Assembly (NCBI GenBank): GCA_030430565.1
Contig: JAUIKS010000011.1
Coordinates: forward strand, 241,494 to 305,493
Length of the DNA stretch: 64,000 nt
Direction of reading: 5' to 3'
Origin: Polyangia bacterium
GTDB taxonomy: Bacteria; Myxococcota_A; Polyangia; Nannocystales; Nannocystaceae
Part shown: positions 38,048-45,717 of the stretch, one piece after another
Layout: the number at the start of each line of letters is the position of its first letter
Position numbering within the stretch: position 1 is the stretch's first letter
Notes under the pieces: model-generated
Database searches by the model: none
Seen by the model: the letters and a program-made list of their open reading frames with translations, nothing else
Told to the model about the DNA's origin: nothing
Program-made: the position numbers and the translations under genes

Positions 38048-38060
38048 GCAACTCGATTGC
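38048..38060. promoter_or_regulatory. candidate operator 2 (GCAA-N5-TTGC dyad)
   Basis: GCAACTCGATTGC followed by ATTTTC, 92 bp before the His-rich lipoprotein start. Same spacing, same flanking AT-rich right side as operators 1 and 3. Confidence 0.6.
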
Positions 38061-38151
38061 ATTTTCAAGCCTCGCTGGATAGGCTCTCGCCGGCCTACGC
38101 CCGCTTCGATCGACCCGCGGCGCGTGACGACACCTCTTCAAGGAACACACG

Positions 38152-38394
38152 ATGCGAACTCGATTCATGCTGGCCCTGATACTCCTGTCCCCGCTCGGCG
38201 CGTGCGATGCAGCGGGCGAAGAGGGCGAGGAGTGCCTCGCCGACGGGGACTGCGCCGACGGCCTCGTGTGTCACAAAGATGAGCACGAGCACGACCACGA
38301 GGAGGAGGCGAAGGCGGACGAGGAAGGGCACGAGGGGGAGGCCGGGGTCTGCGAGCCCGAAGGCGAGCACGACCACGACCACGACCACGAGTGA
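38152..38394 (+). CDS. small His-rich lipoprotein, probable metal binder
   Basis: An 80-residue exported protein. The signal peptide ends in a lipobox (SPLGAC). The mature part has a Cys-rich segment (EECLADGDCADGLVCHKD, ...VCEPEG) and two His/Asp/Glu-rich stretches (DEHEHDHEEE and a final run of alternating His-Asp). His-Asp clusters of this kind bind zinc or nickel in metallochaperones and periplasmic metal proteins. With the CobW-type GTPase next in line and the shared dyad upstream, a periplasmic or outer-membrane zinc reservoir is a fair inference. Confidence 0.7.
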   Translation: MRTRFMLALILLSPLGACDAAGEEGEECLADGDCADGLVCHKDEHEHDHEEEAKADEEGHEGEAGVCEPEGEHDHDHDHE

Positions 38395-38502
38395 TCGCGC
38401 CGCGGCTCGACGTCGAGCGCGCCATCCACGGCGCGCTTGATCATCGGACCGTGGACGCCGGGTTGGTTAACATGACCGTTTGAACATATGCACAAACGAC
38501 AC

Positions 38503-38519
38503 ATGCAACTCGGTTGCAT
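38503..38519. promoter_or_regulatory. candidate operator 3, 17-bp perfect dyad
   Basis: ATGCAACTCGGTTGCAT has 7-bp arms (ATGCAAC/GTTGCAT) around TCG, 46 bp before the CobW gene. It is the best copy of the dyad found before all three genes of this unit. Confidence 0.7.
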
Positions 38520-38564
38520 TAATAACCAGCGGGTGATACGCGGAGACTCGACCGAAGCGCGCAG

Positions 38565-39803
38565 ATGAAGAACACAACGCGACCTCAACCGGCTCGGCGC
38601 CTCCCCGTCACGGTCTTGTCGGGCTTCCTCGGCGCCGGGAAGACCACGCTGCTCAACCAGATCCTCAACAACCGCGAGGGCCGGCGCGTCGCCGTGATCG
38701 TCAACGACATGAGCGAGGTCAACATCGACGCGGCGCTCGTCGAGCGCGGCGGCGCCGAGCTGTCGCGCACCGACGAGAAGCTCGTCGAGATGTCCAACGG
38801 CTGCATCTGCTGCACGCTGCGCGATGATCTGCTCGCCGAGGTCTCGCGCCTGGCCCGGGAGGATCGCTTCGACTACCTGCTCATCGAGTCCACGGGGATC
38901 TCGGAGCCGGTCCCGGTGGCGCAGACCTTCACCTTCGAAGACGAGGACGGGCGCAGCCTGAGCCAGGTCGCGCGGCTCGACACCATGGTCACGGTGGTCG
39001 ACGCGGCGAGCTTCCTGCGCGACTACAGCGCGGCCGAGGCGCTCAAGGAGCGCGGTGAGTCCCTGGGGGAGGAAGACGAGCGCACGGTCACCGACCTGCT
39101 CGTGGAGCAGGTCGAGTTCGCCAACGTGATCGTGCTCAACAAGCGCGACTTGGTGAGCGAGGCGCAGCTGCTCGAGGTGCGCGCGATCGTGAAGGCGCTC
39201 AACCCCGGCGCGAAGGTCATCACCGCGACCCGCGGGCAGGTCCCGCTGGAGCGGGTGCTCGACACGGGGCTGTTTGACTACGAGAAGGCCGCCAGCTCCG
39301 CGGGATGGATCCGCGAGCTCCAGGGCGAGCACACGCCCGAGACGGAGGCCTACGGGATCTCGAGCTTCACCTACCGCGCCGTGAGCCCCTTCGACGCCGA
39401 GAAGCTGTGGGCGTTCTTTCACGACCCGAACAACTGGCGCGGCGTGCTCCGCTCCAAGGGCTTCTTCTGGATCGCCGCGGACCACCGCGTGGCGTACGAG
39501 TGGGCCCAGGCGGGCGGCGTCAGCACCATCAACCCGATGGGGATGTGGTGGGCGGCCGTGCCGCGCGAGCGCTGGGGGCACCCCGAGGGGCAGCGCCCCG
39601 ACGAGCAGCCCGGCTGGCACCACCGATATGGCGATCGCGGGCAGCAGCTCGTGTTCATCGGGCAGAATTTGAACGAGGCCGAGCTGCGCGCGCGCTTAAA
39701 CGCGTGCCTCCTCGATGAGCGCCTCGCCGCCAGCACGAGCGAGAGCTGGTCGACGCGAGCGAACCCGTTCCCGCGGCTGCGAATGACGGCGGAGTCAGCG
39801 TGA
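38565..39803 (+). CDS. CobW/COG0523-family GTPase, probable zinc metallochaperone
   Basis: A 412-residue cytoplasmic GTPase. The P-loop is GFLGAGKTTLLNQ (about residues 17-29), the metal-binding CxCC motif is SNGCICCTLRDDL, Walker B-type LLIESTGISEP, and the guanine-specificity motif is LNKRDLV. A CobW C-terminal domain follows (about 265-400), with GWHHRYGDRGQQLVFIG near the end. Members are ZigA, YeiR, ZagA and YciC, which move zinc under starvation, as well as CobW itself. The shared dyad with a His-rich lipoprotein supports a zinc role over a cobalamin role, by inference. Confidence 0.9.
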   Translation: MKNTTRPQPARRLPVTVLSGFLGAGKTTLLNQILNNREGRRVAVIVNDMSEVNIDAALVERGGAELSRTDEKLVEMSNGCICCTLRDDLLAEVSRLAREDRFDYLLIESTGISEPVPVAQTFTFEDEDGRSLSQVARLDTMVTVVDAASFLRDYSAAEALKERGESLGEEDERTVTDLLVEQVEFANVIVLNKRDLVSEAQLLEVRAIVKALNPGAKVITATRGQVPLERVLDTGLFDYEKAASSAGWIRELQGEHTPETEAYGISSFTYRAVSPFDAEKLWAFFHDPNNWRGVLRSKGFFWIAADHRVAYEWAQAGGVSTINPMGMWWAAVPRERWGHPEGQRPDEQPGWHHRYGDRGQQLVFIGQNLNEAELRARLNACLLDERLAASTSESWSTRANPFPRLRMTAESA

Positions 39804-39833
39804 GGGCGAACAGCGCGAGCTCGGGCCGACCTC

Positions 39834-42104
39834 CTACGCGGCCGGGCGCTTGTCGCCGCCGAGGTCCGGGAGGCTCGGTACGCCGGTCAAGATGCCCTCG
39901 CGCGGGACCGTGTGAAGCGGCGCCTCGGGCAGGCCGAGCTCGCGCAGGATCGCGTTGGCGGCCATCGCCCCGGAGGTGAAGGCCGCCTCCATCAACATCG
40001 CGGGGATCGGCAGCTTCACCCAGTCGCCGGCGAGGTAGAGCCCGCGCACGCTGGTGCGGTAGCCCGGGCGCGTCTTGTGCATCCCGGTGTGGAAGGCCGG
40101 GAAGTCGCGCCGCAGCTGCATGTGCTCGCGCAGGACCTGGGCGCCGCGCAGATCGGGCATGTACTGAAACAGCTCCTCGATCAGCGAGTCACGGATCACG
40201 CGCTCGTCCGTGAGGCCGTCGGGCAGCGCGTAGCAGTGCAGCTCGAGCAGGCCGCCGCCGGTCTCGCGCGCCCACGCGGCCGCGCCGCGCTCGGAGAGGT
40301 GGACCATGGTGATGCTGTCGAGCAGCTCGACGCGGTCGGTGCTGACGAAGGGCGCGCCGCGGTGCTCGCCGGGGCGGTCGATCCAGATCCGCAGGACGGC
40401 GTAGCGCTGACCTGGCTGAAGGGACTGGATGCCGCGGTGCAGCGCCGGGTCCTCGCGCTGCACGAACGCGCGACCCTCGAGCAGCGCGCGGGTGCCCACG
40501 ACGTCGCTGGCGATGATCAGCTCGTCGAAGCGCTCGCCGTCGACGAGGAAGCCGTCTGGGCCGCCGGCCTCGGCCGGGGCGCGCTCGATGCTCTCGACCG
40601 GGCTCTCCAGGCGCAGCTCGACGCCGTGCCCCTCGAGGTGACGCGTGATCGGCTCGATCAGCGCGCGCGCGGCGTTGTCGTCGAGGTAGTCGTAGAGCAG
40701 GCCGCGGTTGTTGCTGAGGTAGTAGAAGTGGAAGCTCTTGATCAGCTCGGCCATCGACATGCGATCGCCGTCGGAGAAGAACGCGCGCGAGAAGGTGTTG
40801 AAGATCAGGCGCAGGCTGCTGGGCAGCTGCGCGCGCGCGACGAAGTCGTCGAAGGACACGTCGTCGAAGGCCTCGTGGGTCTCGCCCTCGGCGTAGCGCA
40901 TGAAGACCTCCATCTCGCGGCCGGCGGGGCCGAGGGCGACCTCGCGCAGGTTGTAGAGGCCGTGGCGCGCGAGCGAGAGCAGGTTGAGCACCGGCACCGA
41001 GCTCGCGCGGCGAAAGCCGTAGCGCTTGACGCCCCCGCCTGGCTCGAGCGCCATGATCTCGTAGTCGGGGGTCGGGCGCAGGTGCTCGCTGACGCCGACG
41101 CGCTCGAGGAAGTCGCGGAGGTTGTAGTAGTTGCCGAAGAAAGCGTGGAAGCCGTGCTCGATCTCCGCCGGCTCCCCGTCGGCGAGGCGCTCGGTCCAGG
41201 CCGCGACCTTGCCCCCGAGGTAGTGGTGCTTCTCGCGCAGCGTGACCGAGACGCCGCGCTCAGCCAGGGTCGCCGCGGCGGCGATGCCCGCGAGGCCGCC
41301 GCCGACCACGAGCACGCGGCGGGGCGCGGCCTGCTCGGGGGTGATGGGGTCACCTGCTCGTTCGGGCAGATCGTCCTGCACGAATGGTTGCCGGTAGCCG
41401 CCGAGCCGACGCTCGATCAGCCGCGCGATCAGGCCCTCGCGCGCGCTGGCGCCGAGCCATTCGAAGACGACCGCGTTGGCGAGCATCAGCGAGAGACCGT
41501 AGACGAAGTCCTCGATCGGGATCGTGACGACGCGCAGGTCGAGCTGGGCGGCGGCGTTGTAGAGGACCACGGGGCGCGCGGTCAGGTAGCCGTTAAACAC
41601 GCCGGTCAGCAGCACGACGAGCCCGCCAAACAACCAGAAGCGCGGGCGCAGGAGCAGGAAGCTGCGCAGCCCGATGTCGAGCAGGACGGCGACGCCGAGC
41701 GCGATCAGGGCGAGGCCGGTGTAGCCGTGACCGGCCGCGAGCTGACCGCCGCCGACGATGACGGGCCCGAGGATCAACACGGGGTAGAGCCAGGCCAGCG
41801 CGAGGCGCTCGCGCGTGTTGGCCATGCACTCCCAGGTGAACAGGCACGCGAGCGGGACCGAGAAGAAGAACAGCAGCTCGCCGAGCGGCAGCCCGAAGAG
41901 CGTCAGCCCGAGCGTGTAGCGGGGGTTGAACCACCAGTGGTGACCGGCGACGAGGGCGTCCCAGACGAGGTAGGGGAACGCGATGACGGCGGCGGCGACC
42001 AGGGCCCGCCGCCAGCGATCGAGCACGTCCTGCGGCCGCAAGAACGAGAGCAGCAGCGGCGCGCCGAAGATCACGAGGTTGAACAGCAGATATTCGGCGC
42101 GCAT
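39834..42104 (-). CDS. lycopene cyclase (CrtYcd type) fused to CrtU-like carotenoid desaturase/methyltransferase
   Basis: A 756-residue fusion. Residues about 1-225 are two lycopene-cyclase domains of the small membrane type (heterodimeric CrtYc and CrtYd joined), with about six to seven helices and the family motif TIPIEDFVYGL at about residues 194-204. Residues about 262-756 are an FAD protein with VVGGGLAGIAAAATLA, GFHAFFGNYYNLRDFLERV, FHFYYLSNNRGLLYDYLDDN and GLYLAGDWVKLPIPAML, which matches CrtU-type enzymes that turn beta-rings into aromatic chi/phi rings; a ketolase or zeta-desaturase is a less likely reading. A start at ATG 42104 is supported by GGAG 5 nt upstream. It follows crtE (67 bp) on the same strand. 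Confidence 0.82.
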   Translation of the reverse strand: MRAEYLLFNLVIFGAPLLLSFLRPQDVLDRWRRALVAAAVIAFPYLVWDALVAGHHWWFNPRYTLGLTLFGLPLGELLFFFSVPLACLFTWECMANTRERLALAWLYPVLILGPVIVGGGQLAAGHGYTGLALIALGVAVLLDIGLRSFLLLRPRFWLFGGLVVLLTGVFNGYLTARPVVLYNAAAQLDLRVVTIPIEDFVYGLSLMLANAVVFEWLGASAREGLIARLIERRLGGYRQPFVQDDLPERAGDPITPEQAAPRRVLVVGGGLAGIAAAATLAERGVSVTLREKHHYLGGKVAAWTERLADGEPAEIEHGFHAFFGNYYNLRDFLERVGVSEHLRPTPDYEIMALEPGGGVKRYGFRRASSVPVLNLLSLARHGLYNLREVALGPAGREMEVFMRYAEGETHEAFDDVSFDDFVARAQLPSSLRLIFNTFSRAFFSDGDRMSMAELIKSFHFYYLSNNRGLLYDYLDDNAARALIEPITRHLEGHGVELRLESPVESIERAPAEAGGPDGFLVDGERFDELIIASDVVGTRALLEGRAFVQREDPALHRGIQSLQPGQRYAVLRIWIDRPGEHRGAPFVSTDRVELLDSITMVHLSERGAAAWARETGGGLLELHCYALPDGLTDERVIRDSLIEELFQYMPDLRGAQVLREHMQLRRDFPAFHTGMHKTRPGYRTSVRGLYLAGDWVKLPIPAMLMEAAFTSGAMAANAILRELGLPEAPLHTVPREGILTGVPSLPDLGGDKRPAA

Positions 42105-42170
42105 CGCTTCTCCGCGCGAGCTCCCGAGTCCGAGGGGGAGCATGAGGCTCGCGTCGCACTTGTAGGCGGG

Positions 42171-43124
42171 TTAGGCCGGGCGCGCGAGCAGCTCGCCGAG
42201 CGCGACGGGCGTGTCGAGCATGCCGGCGCCCGAGAGCAGGCTCGAGCCGCGCTGCGCGTCGGGCAAAAGGCGCGTGCACTGGGCGAGCAGCTCGTGACGC
42301 ATCCGCGTGCGCCCCGGGCAGTCGGGGACCGCGTCGACGAGGCGCGTGAGCAGCTCCTCAAACCGCCGGAAGGCGCCGCGGATCCCGAGCTCGCGCGCGG
42401 CGTTGGGGCGCCCGTGCTCCATGTCTTGACCGACAGGTTTGCCGGCTTGCTCGCTGCCGCCGAGGGCGTCGAGCAGGTCGTCGGCGATCTGGTAGGCCTC
42501 GCCGAGCAAACCGCCGACCTCGCGCCAGACCTCTGGATCGCCGCCGCCGGCGATCGCCCCGGCGCAGGTCGCCGCCTCGAACAGCGCGCCGGTCTTGGCG
42601 CGGTGGTACGCGCGCAGGTTGGGCGACGGCTCGCTCTCCCACGCTTGCCCCGCGATGATCCCGCGCGCCGCGCCGACCCCCTGGGCCATGACCGAGAGCA
42701 GCTGCGGGAGCCGCACGCAGTCGATCTCGCCCTTGGCGAGGACTTCGAAGGCCAGCACGATCAAGCCGTCGCCGGCCAGGACCGCGACGGCCTCGCCGAA
42801 CGCTCGGTGCACGCTCGGGCGCCCACGGCGGATCGCGGCGTCGTCGAAGCAGGGCAGGTCGTCGTGCACGAGCGAGGCGCAGTGCAGCAGCTCGATCGAG
42901 ACTGCGGCGGCGGTCGCTGTCTTTACATCGATCTGGCCGCAGGACTCGGCGACCGCGTAGACGAGCCGCGGCCGCATCCGTGCACCGCCCGGGAACACCG
43001 CGTGCCGCATCGCCTGATGCAGCCGCGGAGGAGCCTCGGTCTCGCCACGTCCTTGGCGACCGTTGTTTAGAGCGCGCTGCAGGGCGTTTTCGAGCGTTTC
43101 GTCAATCCGACGGACGAGCGGCAT
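42171..43124 (-). CDS. crtE: geranylgeranyl diphosphate synthase
   Basis: A 317-residue trans-prenyltransferase. The two aspartate-rich motifs are HDDLPCFDD (first, with the two extra residues between Asp pairs usual for bacterial GGPP synthases) and YQIADDLLD (second). It supplies C20 diphosphate for phytoene synthesis. ATG 43124 is chosen as it starts the conserved region; a TTG at 43181 would give 19 more residues but would lie inside the control region. It is divergent from crtD across a 98-bp spacer that carries a TTGTCAA/TTGACAA dyad. Confidence 0.92.
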   Translation of the reverse strand: MPLVRRIDETLENALQRALNNGRQGRGETEAPPRLHQAMRHAVFPGGARMRPRLVYAVAESCGQIDVKTATAAAVSIELLHCASLVHDDLPCFDDAAIRRGRPSVHRAFGEAVAVLAGDGLIVLAFEVLAKGEIDCVRLPQLLSVMAQGVGAARGIIAGQAWESEPSPNLRAYHRAKTGALFEAATCAGAIAGGGDPEVWREVGGLLGEAYQIADDLLDALGGSEQAGKPVGQDMEHGRPNAARELGIRGAFRRFEELLTRLVDAVPDCPGRTRMRHELLAQCTRLLPDAQRGSSLLSGAGMLDTPVALGELLARPA

Positions 43125-43152
43125 ATCGTGACCGTAGTCTTGAGGACAACCC

Positions 43153-43172
43153 TTGTCAAATGATGTTGACAA
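43153..43172. promoter_or_regulatory. inverted repeat in the crtE/crtD divergent promoter, candidate CarA/CarH operator
   Basis: TTGTCAA-ATGATG-TTGACAA is a perfect 7-bp dyad in the AT-rich crtE/crtD spacer. TTGACA within each arm also resembles a -35 box on either strand, so a repressor bound here would block both promoters. The same TTGACAA lies before the crtI/carH pair at 52989. Confidence 0.6.
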
Positions 43173-43222
43173 TATGTTCAAACAATAGACAACCCTGTAT
43201 CGAGCCCGTACGCTTGCCCTGA

Positions 43223-44845
43223 ATGCGGTCCGCGATCGTGATCGGCGCCGGCGTCGGGGGCATGAGCGCCGCGATCCATCTGCTCGCCCAGGGGACCCAG
43301 GTAACGCTGCTAGAGCGCGCCTCTCGCCCAGGAGGGAAGCTGCGTACGATCACGGTCGGCGGGCACGCGATCGACGCCGGCCCCACGGTCCTGACCCTCT
43401 CAGACATCTTTGAACAGCTCTTTCACACCGCAGGTGTCAGCCTGTCGGACTACGTCACGCTGCAACCGTTGCACACCCTCGCGCGTCACGCGTGGCCTGC
43501 AGCACACGGCGGCCCCGTGGGCCAGCTCGACCTGTACACAGATCGGGCGCGCACGGCCGACGCGATCGCGGAATTCGCGGGTTCGCACGACGCGCGCGGC
43601 TACCTGCGATTCTGCGAGTACACGCGCAAAATCTACCAGCGCGTCGAGGCCCCTTTCATGCGTGCGGCCAGGCCCTCGGTACGCAGCGTGCTGCGCGATC
43701 ACGGGCTCTCGGCCCTGATCGCGATGGTCCAGGTCGACTTCCAGCGGACGATGTGGCGCGCGCTCGGCTCGTTCTTTAAAGACCCGCGCCTGCGGCAGCT
43801 GTTCGCCCGCTACGCGACCTACTACGGCTCATCCCCGTTCCAGGCGCCGGCGACGCTCAACCTCATCGCCCACGTCGAGCGCGAGGGGGTGTGGACCGTG
43901 AAGGGCGGGATGATCGAGCTGGCGCGGGCGCTGGCGCGGTTGATCCACGAGCTCGGCGGCGCGCTGCGCTGCGACTGCGAGGTCGCCGAGATCATGGTCG
44001 AGCGCGGTCGCGCCTGCGGCGTGCGCCTGCGCTCCGGCGAGCGGCTGGCGGCGGATGTCGTGGTCTGCAACGCTGACGCGGCGGCGGTCGCCCACGGGCT
44101 GCTCGGCGCGGACGCCCGCGACGCGACGCCCGGCGCGAGCTCGGCCGTGTCGACGCGCTCGCTCTCGGCGATCACCTTCGCGCTGGCCGCCCGCGCGCGC
44201 GGCTTTCGGCTCGCGCACCACAACGTGTTCTTCTCGCGCGACTACGAGGCCGAGTTCCGTGAGCTCGACCAGCTCGGGCGCCCGCCCGTCGACCCGACGG
44301 TCTACGTGTGCGCGCAGTCTCGCCGCGACGGCGACGCGAGCGACGAGCCGCAGGGAGACCGGCCCGAGCCCCTGCTGTGCCTGGTCAACGCGCCCGCGCG
44401 CGGCGACGAGCCGCCCGCGCGCTGCCGGGTCTACAACGAAGAGGAGATCGAGGAATGTCGACAGCGAAGCTGGCAGCGCCTGCGCGAGTGCGGGCTCGAG
44501 CTTCAGACGCCGCCGCCAGGCGCGTCGCCGGCCTGGGTCACGACGACCCCGCGCGACTGGAACAACATGTTCCCGGGAACAGGTGGGGCGCTCTACGGGG
44601 GCGCGACGCACGGCTGGACGGCGTCCTTCAAGCGGCCGCCGATGCGCACGAGGCTCCCGGGGCTGTACCTGGTCGGCGGCTCGGCGCACCCGGGCGCGGG
44701 CCTGCCGATGGTGACGCTGGGGGGCGCCCTGGTCGCGCGGCAGATCAAAGAGGACCTCGCTTCGACCGCGAGGTCACGCCCGGCGGCTACCTCTGGTGGT
44801 ATGTCGACGGGATCAGCGACGACGGCGAGCACGCCTTCAGCCTGA
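43223..44845 (+). CDS. crtD: carotenoid 3,4-desaturase, CrtI/CrtD family
   Basis: A 540-residue FAD flavoprotein of the phytoene-desaturase family. It starts with the FAD loop AIVIGAGVGGMSAAIHLLAQG, contains GPTVLTLSDIFEQLF, YATYYGSSPFQAPATL and, near the C-terminus, GLYLVGGSAHPGAGLPMVTLGG. The second copy, crtI at 51374, is the better phytoene desaturase, so this one fits CrtD (1-hydroxycarotenoid 3,4-dehydrogenase), which acts after CrtC. The last 27 residues overlap the crtC reading in the -1 frame, where no crtC start codon exists. Start ATG 43223 is 98 bp from the divergent crtE start. Confidence 0.85.
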   Translation: MRSAIVIGAGVGGMSAAIHLLAQGTQVTLLERASRPGGKLRTITVGGHAIDAGPTVLTLSDIFEQLFHTAGVSLSDYVTLQPLHTLARHAWPAAHGGPVGQLDLYTDRARTADAIAEFAGSHDARGYLRFCEYTRKIYQRVEAPFMRAARPSVRSVLRDHGLSALIAMVQVDFQRTMWRALGSFFKDPRLRQLFARYATYYGSSPFQAPATLNLIAHVEREGVWTVKGGMIELARALARLIHELGGALRCDCEVAEIMVERGRACGVRLRSGERLAADVVVCNADAAAVAHGLLGADARDATPGASSAVSTRSLSAITFALAARARGFRLAHHNVFFSRDYEAEFRELDQLGRPPVDPTVYVCAQSRRDGDASDEPQGDRPEPLLCLVNAPARGDEPPARCRVYNEEEIEECRQRSWQRLRECGLELQTPPPGASPAWVTTTPRDWNNMFPGTGGALYGGATHGWTASFKRPPMRTRLPGLYLVGGSAHPGAGLPMVTLGGALVARQIKEDLASTARSRPAATSGGMSTGSATTASTPSA

Positions 44846-45717
44846 TCCTGTTCGTCGGCTCGGTGTTCTCGCCGCACTACTACCGGGCCCGCAAGCGCAG
44901 CGCCTACCCCGACCCCGCGCGCCACTGCGGCTTTAACCTCGCGCTCTACAGCCGGGGCAAGAACACCTGGGTCTTCACCGAGCACCACCCGAGCGCGGTC
45001 CATCGCAGCGCCGAGGCCTTCGCGATCGGCGACAGCGTCGTGCGCTGGGACGGCGACGCGCTCGTCGCCCGCGTCGAGGAGCGGACCGCCGTGCTCGGTC
45101 AGCGCGTCTCGGGCGAGATCCGGCTGCACCCGCACAACTGCTTTCAGCACCCGGTCGCGCTCGATCCGAACGGCCGGCACCACTGGTGGGCGGTCGCTCC
45201 CCACGCGCGCGTCGAGCTCACGCTCGACCGCCCCGGGCTGCGCTTTAAGGGCTCGGGCTACCACGACACCAACTTCGGGCGCGAGCCGCTCGAGGCTGGC
45301 TTTCAGGACTGGAGCTGGTCGCGCGCCGAGCTCCCCGACGAGGGCGCCGCGATCCTCTACGACGCGCGCCCGCGGGCCCGCGAGGGCGCGGCGAGCATGA
45401 TTCAGCGCGGCTTCCTGTTTCGTCCAAACGGCGAGCTCGACGCCCTCGAGGCGCCCCAGGAGATCGCGCTGCCGAGCACGCGCTGGGGCATCGCTCGACC
45501 GACGCGCTGCGACGCGCTCGCCGACGCGCCGGCGGACGAGGTCCGCGTGCTGCGGGATCTCGAGGACACCCCGTTCTACTCGCGCAGCCTGATCCAGACG
45601 CGCCTTCGCGGGCAGCGCGTGCGCGCGGTCCACGAGTCGCTCTCGCTCGACCGCTTCGACACCCGCTGGGTTCAGCTCATGCTCCCCTTCCGGCTCCGGC
45701 GGGGACGACGGCAGTGA
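44761..45717 (+). CDS. crtC: carotenoid 1,2-hydratase, no start codon visible
   Basis: The frame from about 44761 codes a CrtC-type hydratase: FDREVTPGGYLWWYVDGIS (conserved N-terminus), LFVGSVFSPHYY, GRHHWWAVAPHARVEL, FKGSGYHDTNFG and LYDARP. It would add water to the psi-end of the carotenoid. In this frame the last ATG or GTG is at 44455 or 44488, both far upstream inside crtD and in shadow sequence, and the next one after is past the conserved start. Coordinates therefore give the conserved coding span, not a start. Stop overlaps the glycosyltransferase GTG (GTGA). The gene may be fused to crtD by a -1 frameshift or the sequence may carry an indel. Confidence 0.75.
   Translation, partial: FDREVTPGGYLWWYVDGISDDGEHAFSLILFVGSVFSPHYYRARKRSAYPDPARHCGFNLALYSRGKNTWVFTEHHPSAVHRSAEAFAIGDSVVRWDGDALVARVEERTAVLGQRVSGEIRLHPHNCFQHPVALDPNGRHHWWAVAPHARVELTLDRPGLRFKGSGYHDTNFGREPLEAGFQDWSWSRAELPDEGAAILYDARPRAREGAASMIQRGFLFRPNGELDALEAPQEIALPSTRWGIARPTRCDALADAPADEVRVLRDLEDTPFYSRSLIQTRLRGQRVRAVHESLSLDRFDTRWVQLMLPFRLRRGRRQ

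Noticed and set aside
39912..43070. A 1052-codon open frame on the plus strand across the crtYcd-crtU and crtE genes
   Set aside because: It is antisense to two well-supported genes, has no domain, and is rich in Arg/Ala/Asp as expected for a shadow frame in high-GC DNA.
44308..44760. Start of crtC at ATG-like codons 44308 or 44455, or GTG 44488
   Set aside because: These would add 90-150 residues of shadow-type Arg/Ala-rich sequence inside crtD; no CrtC has such an N-terminus.
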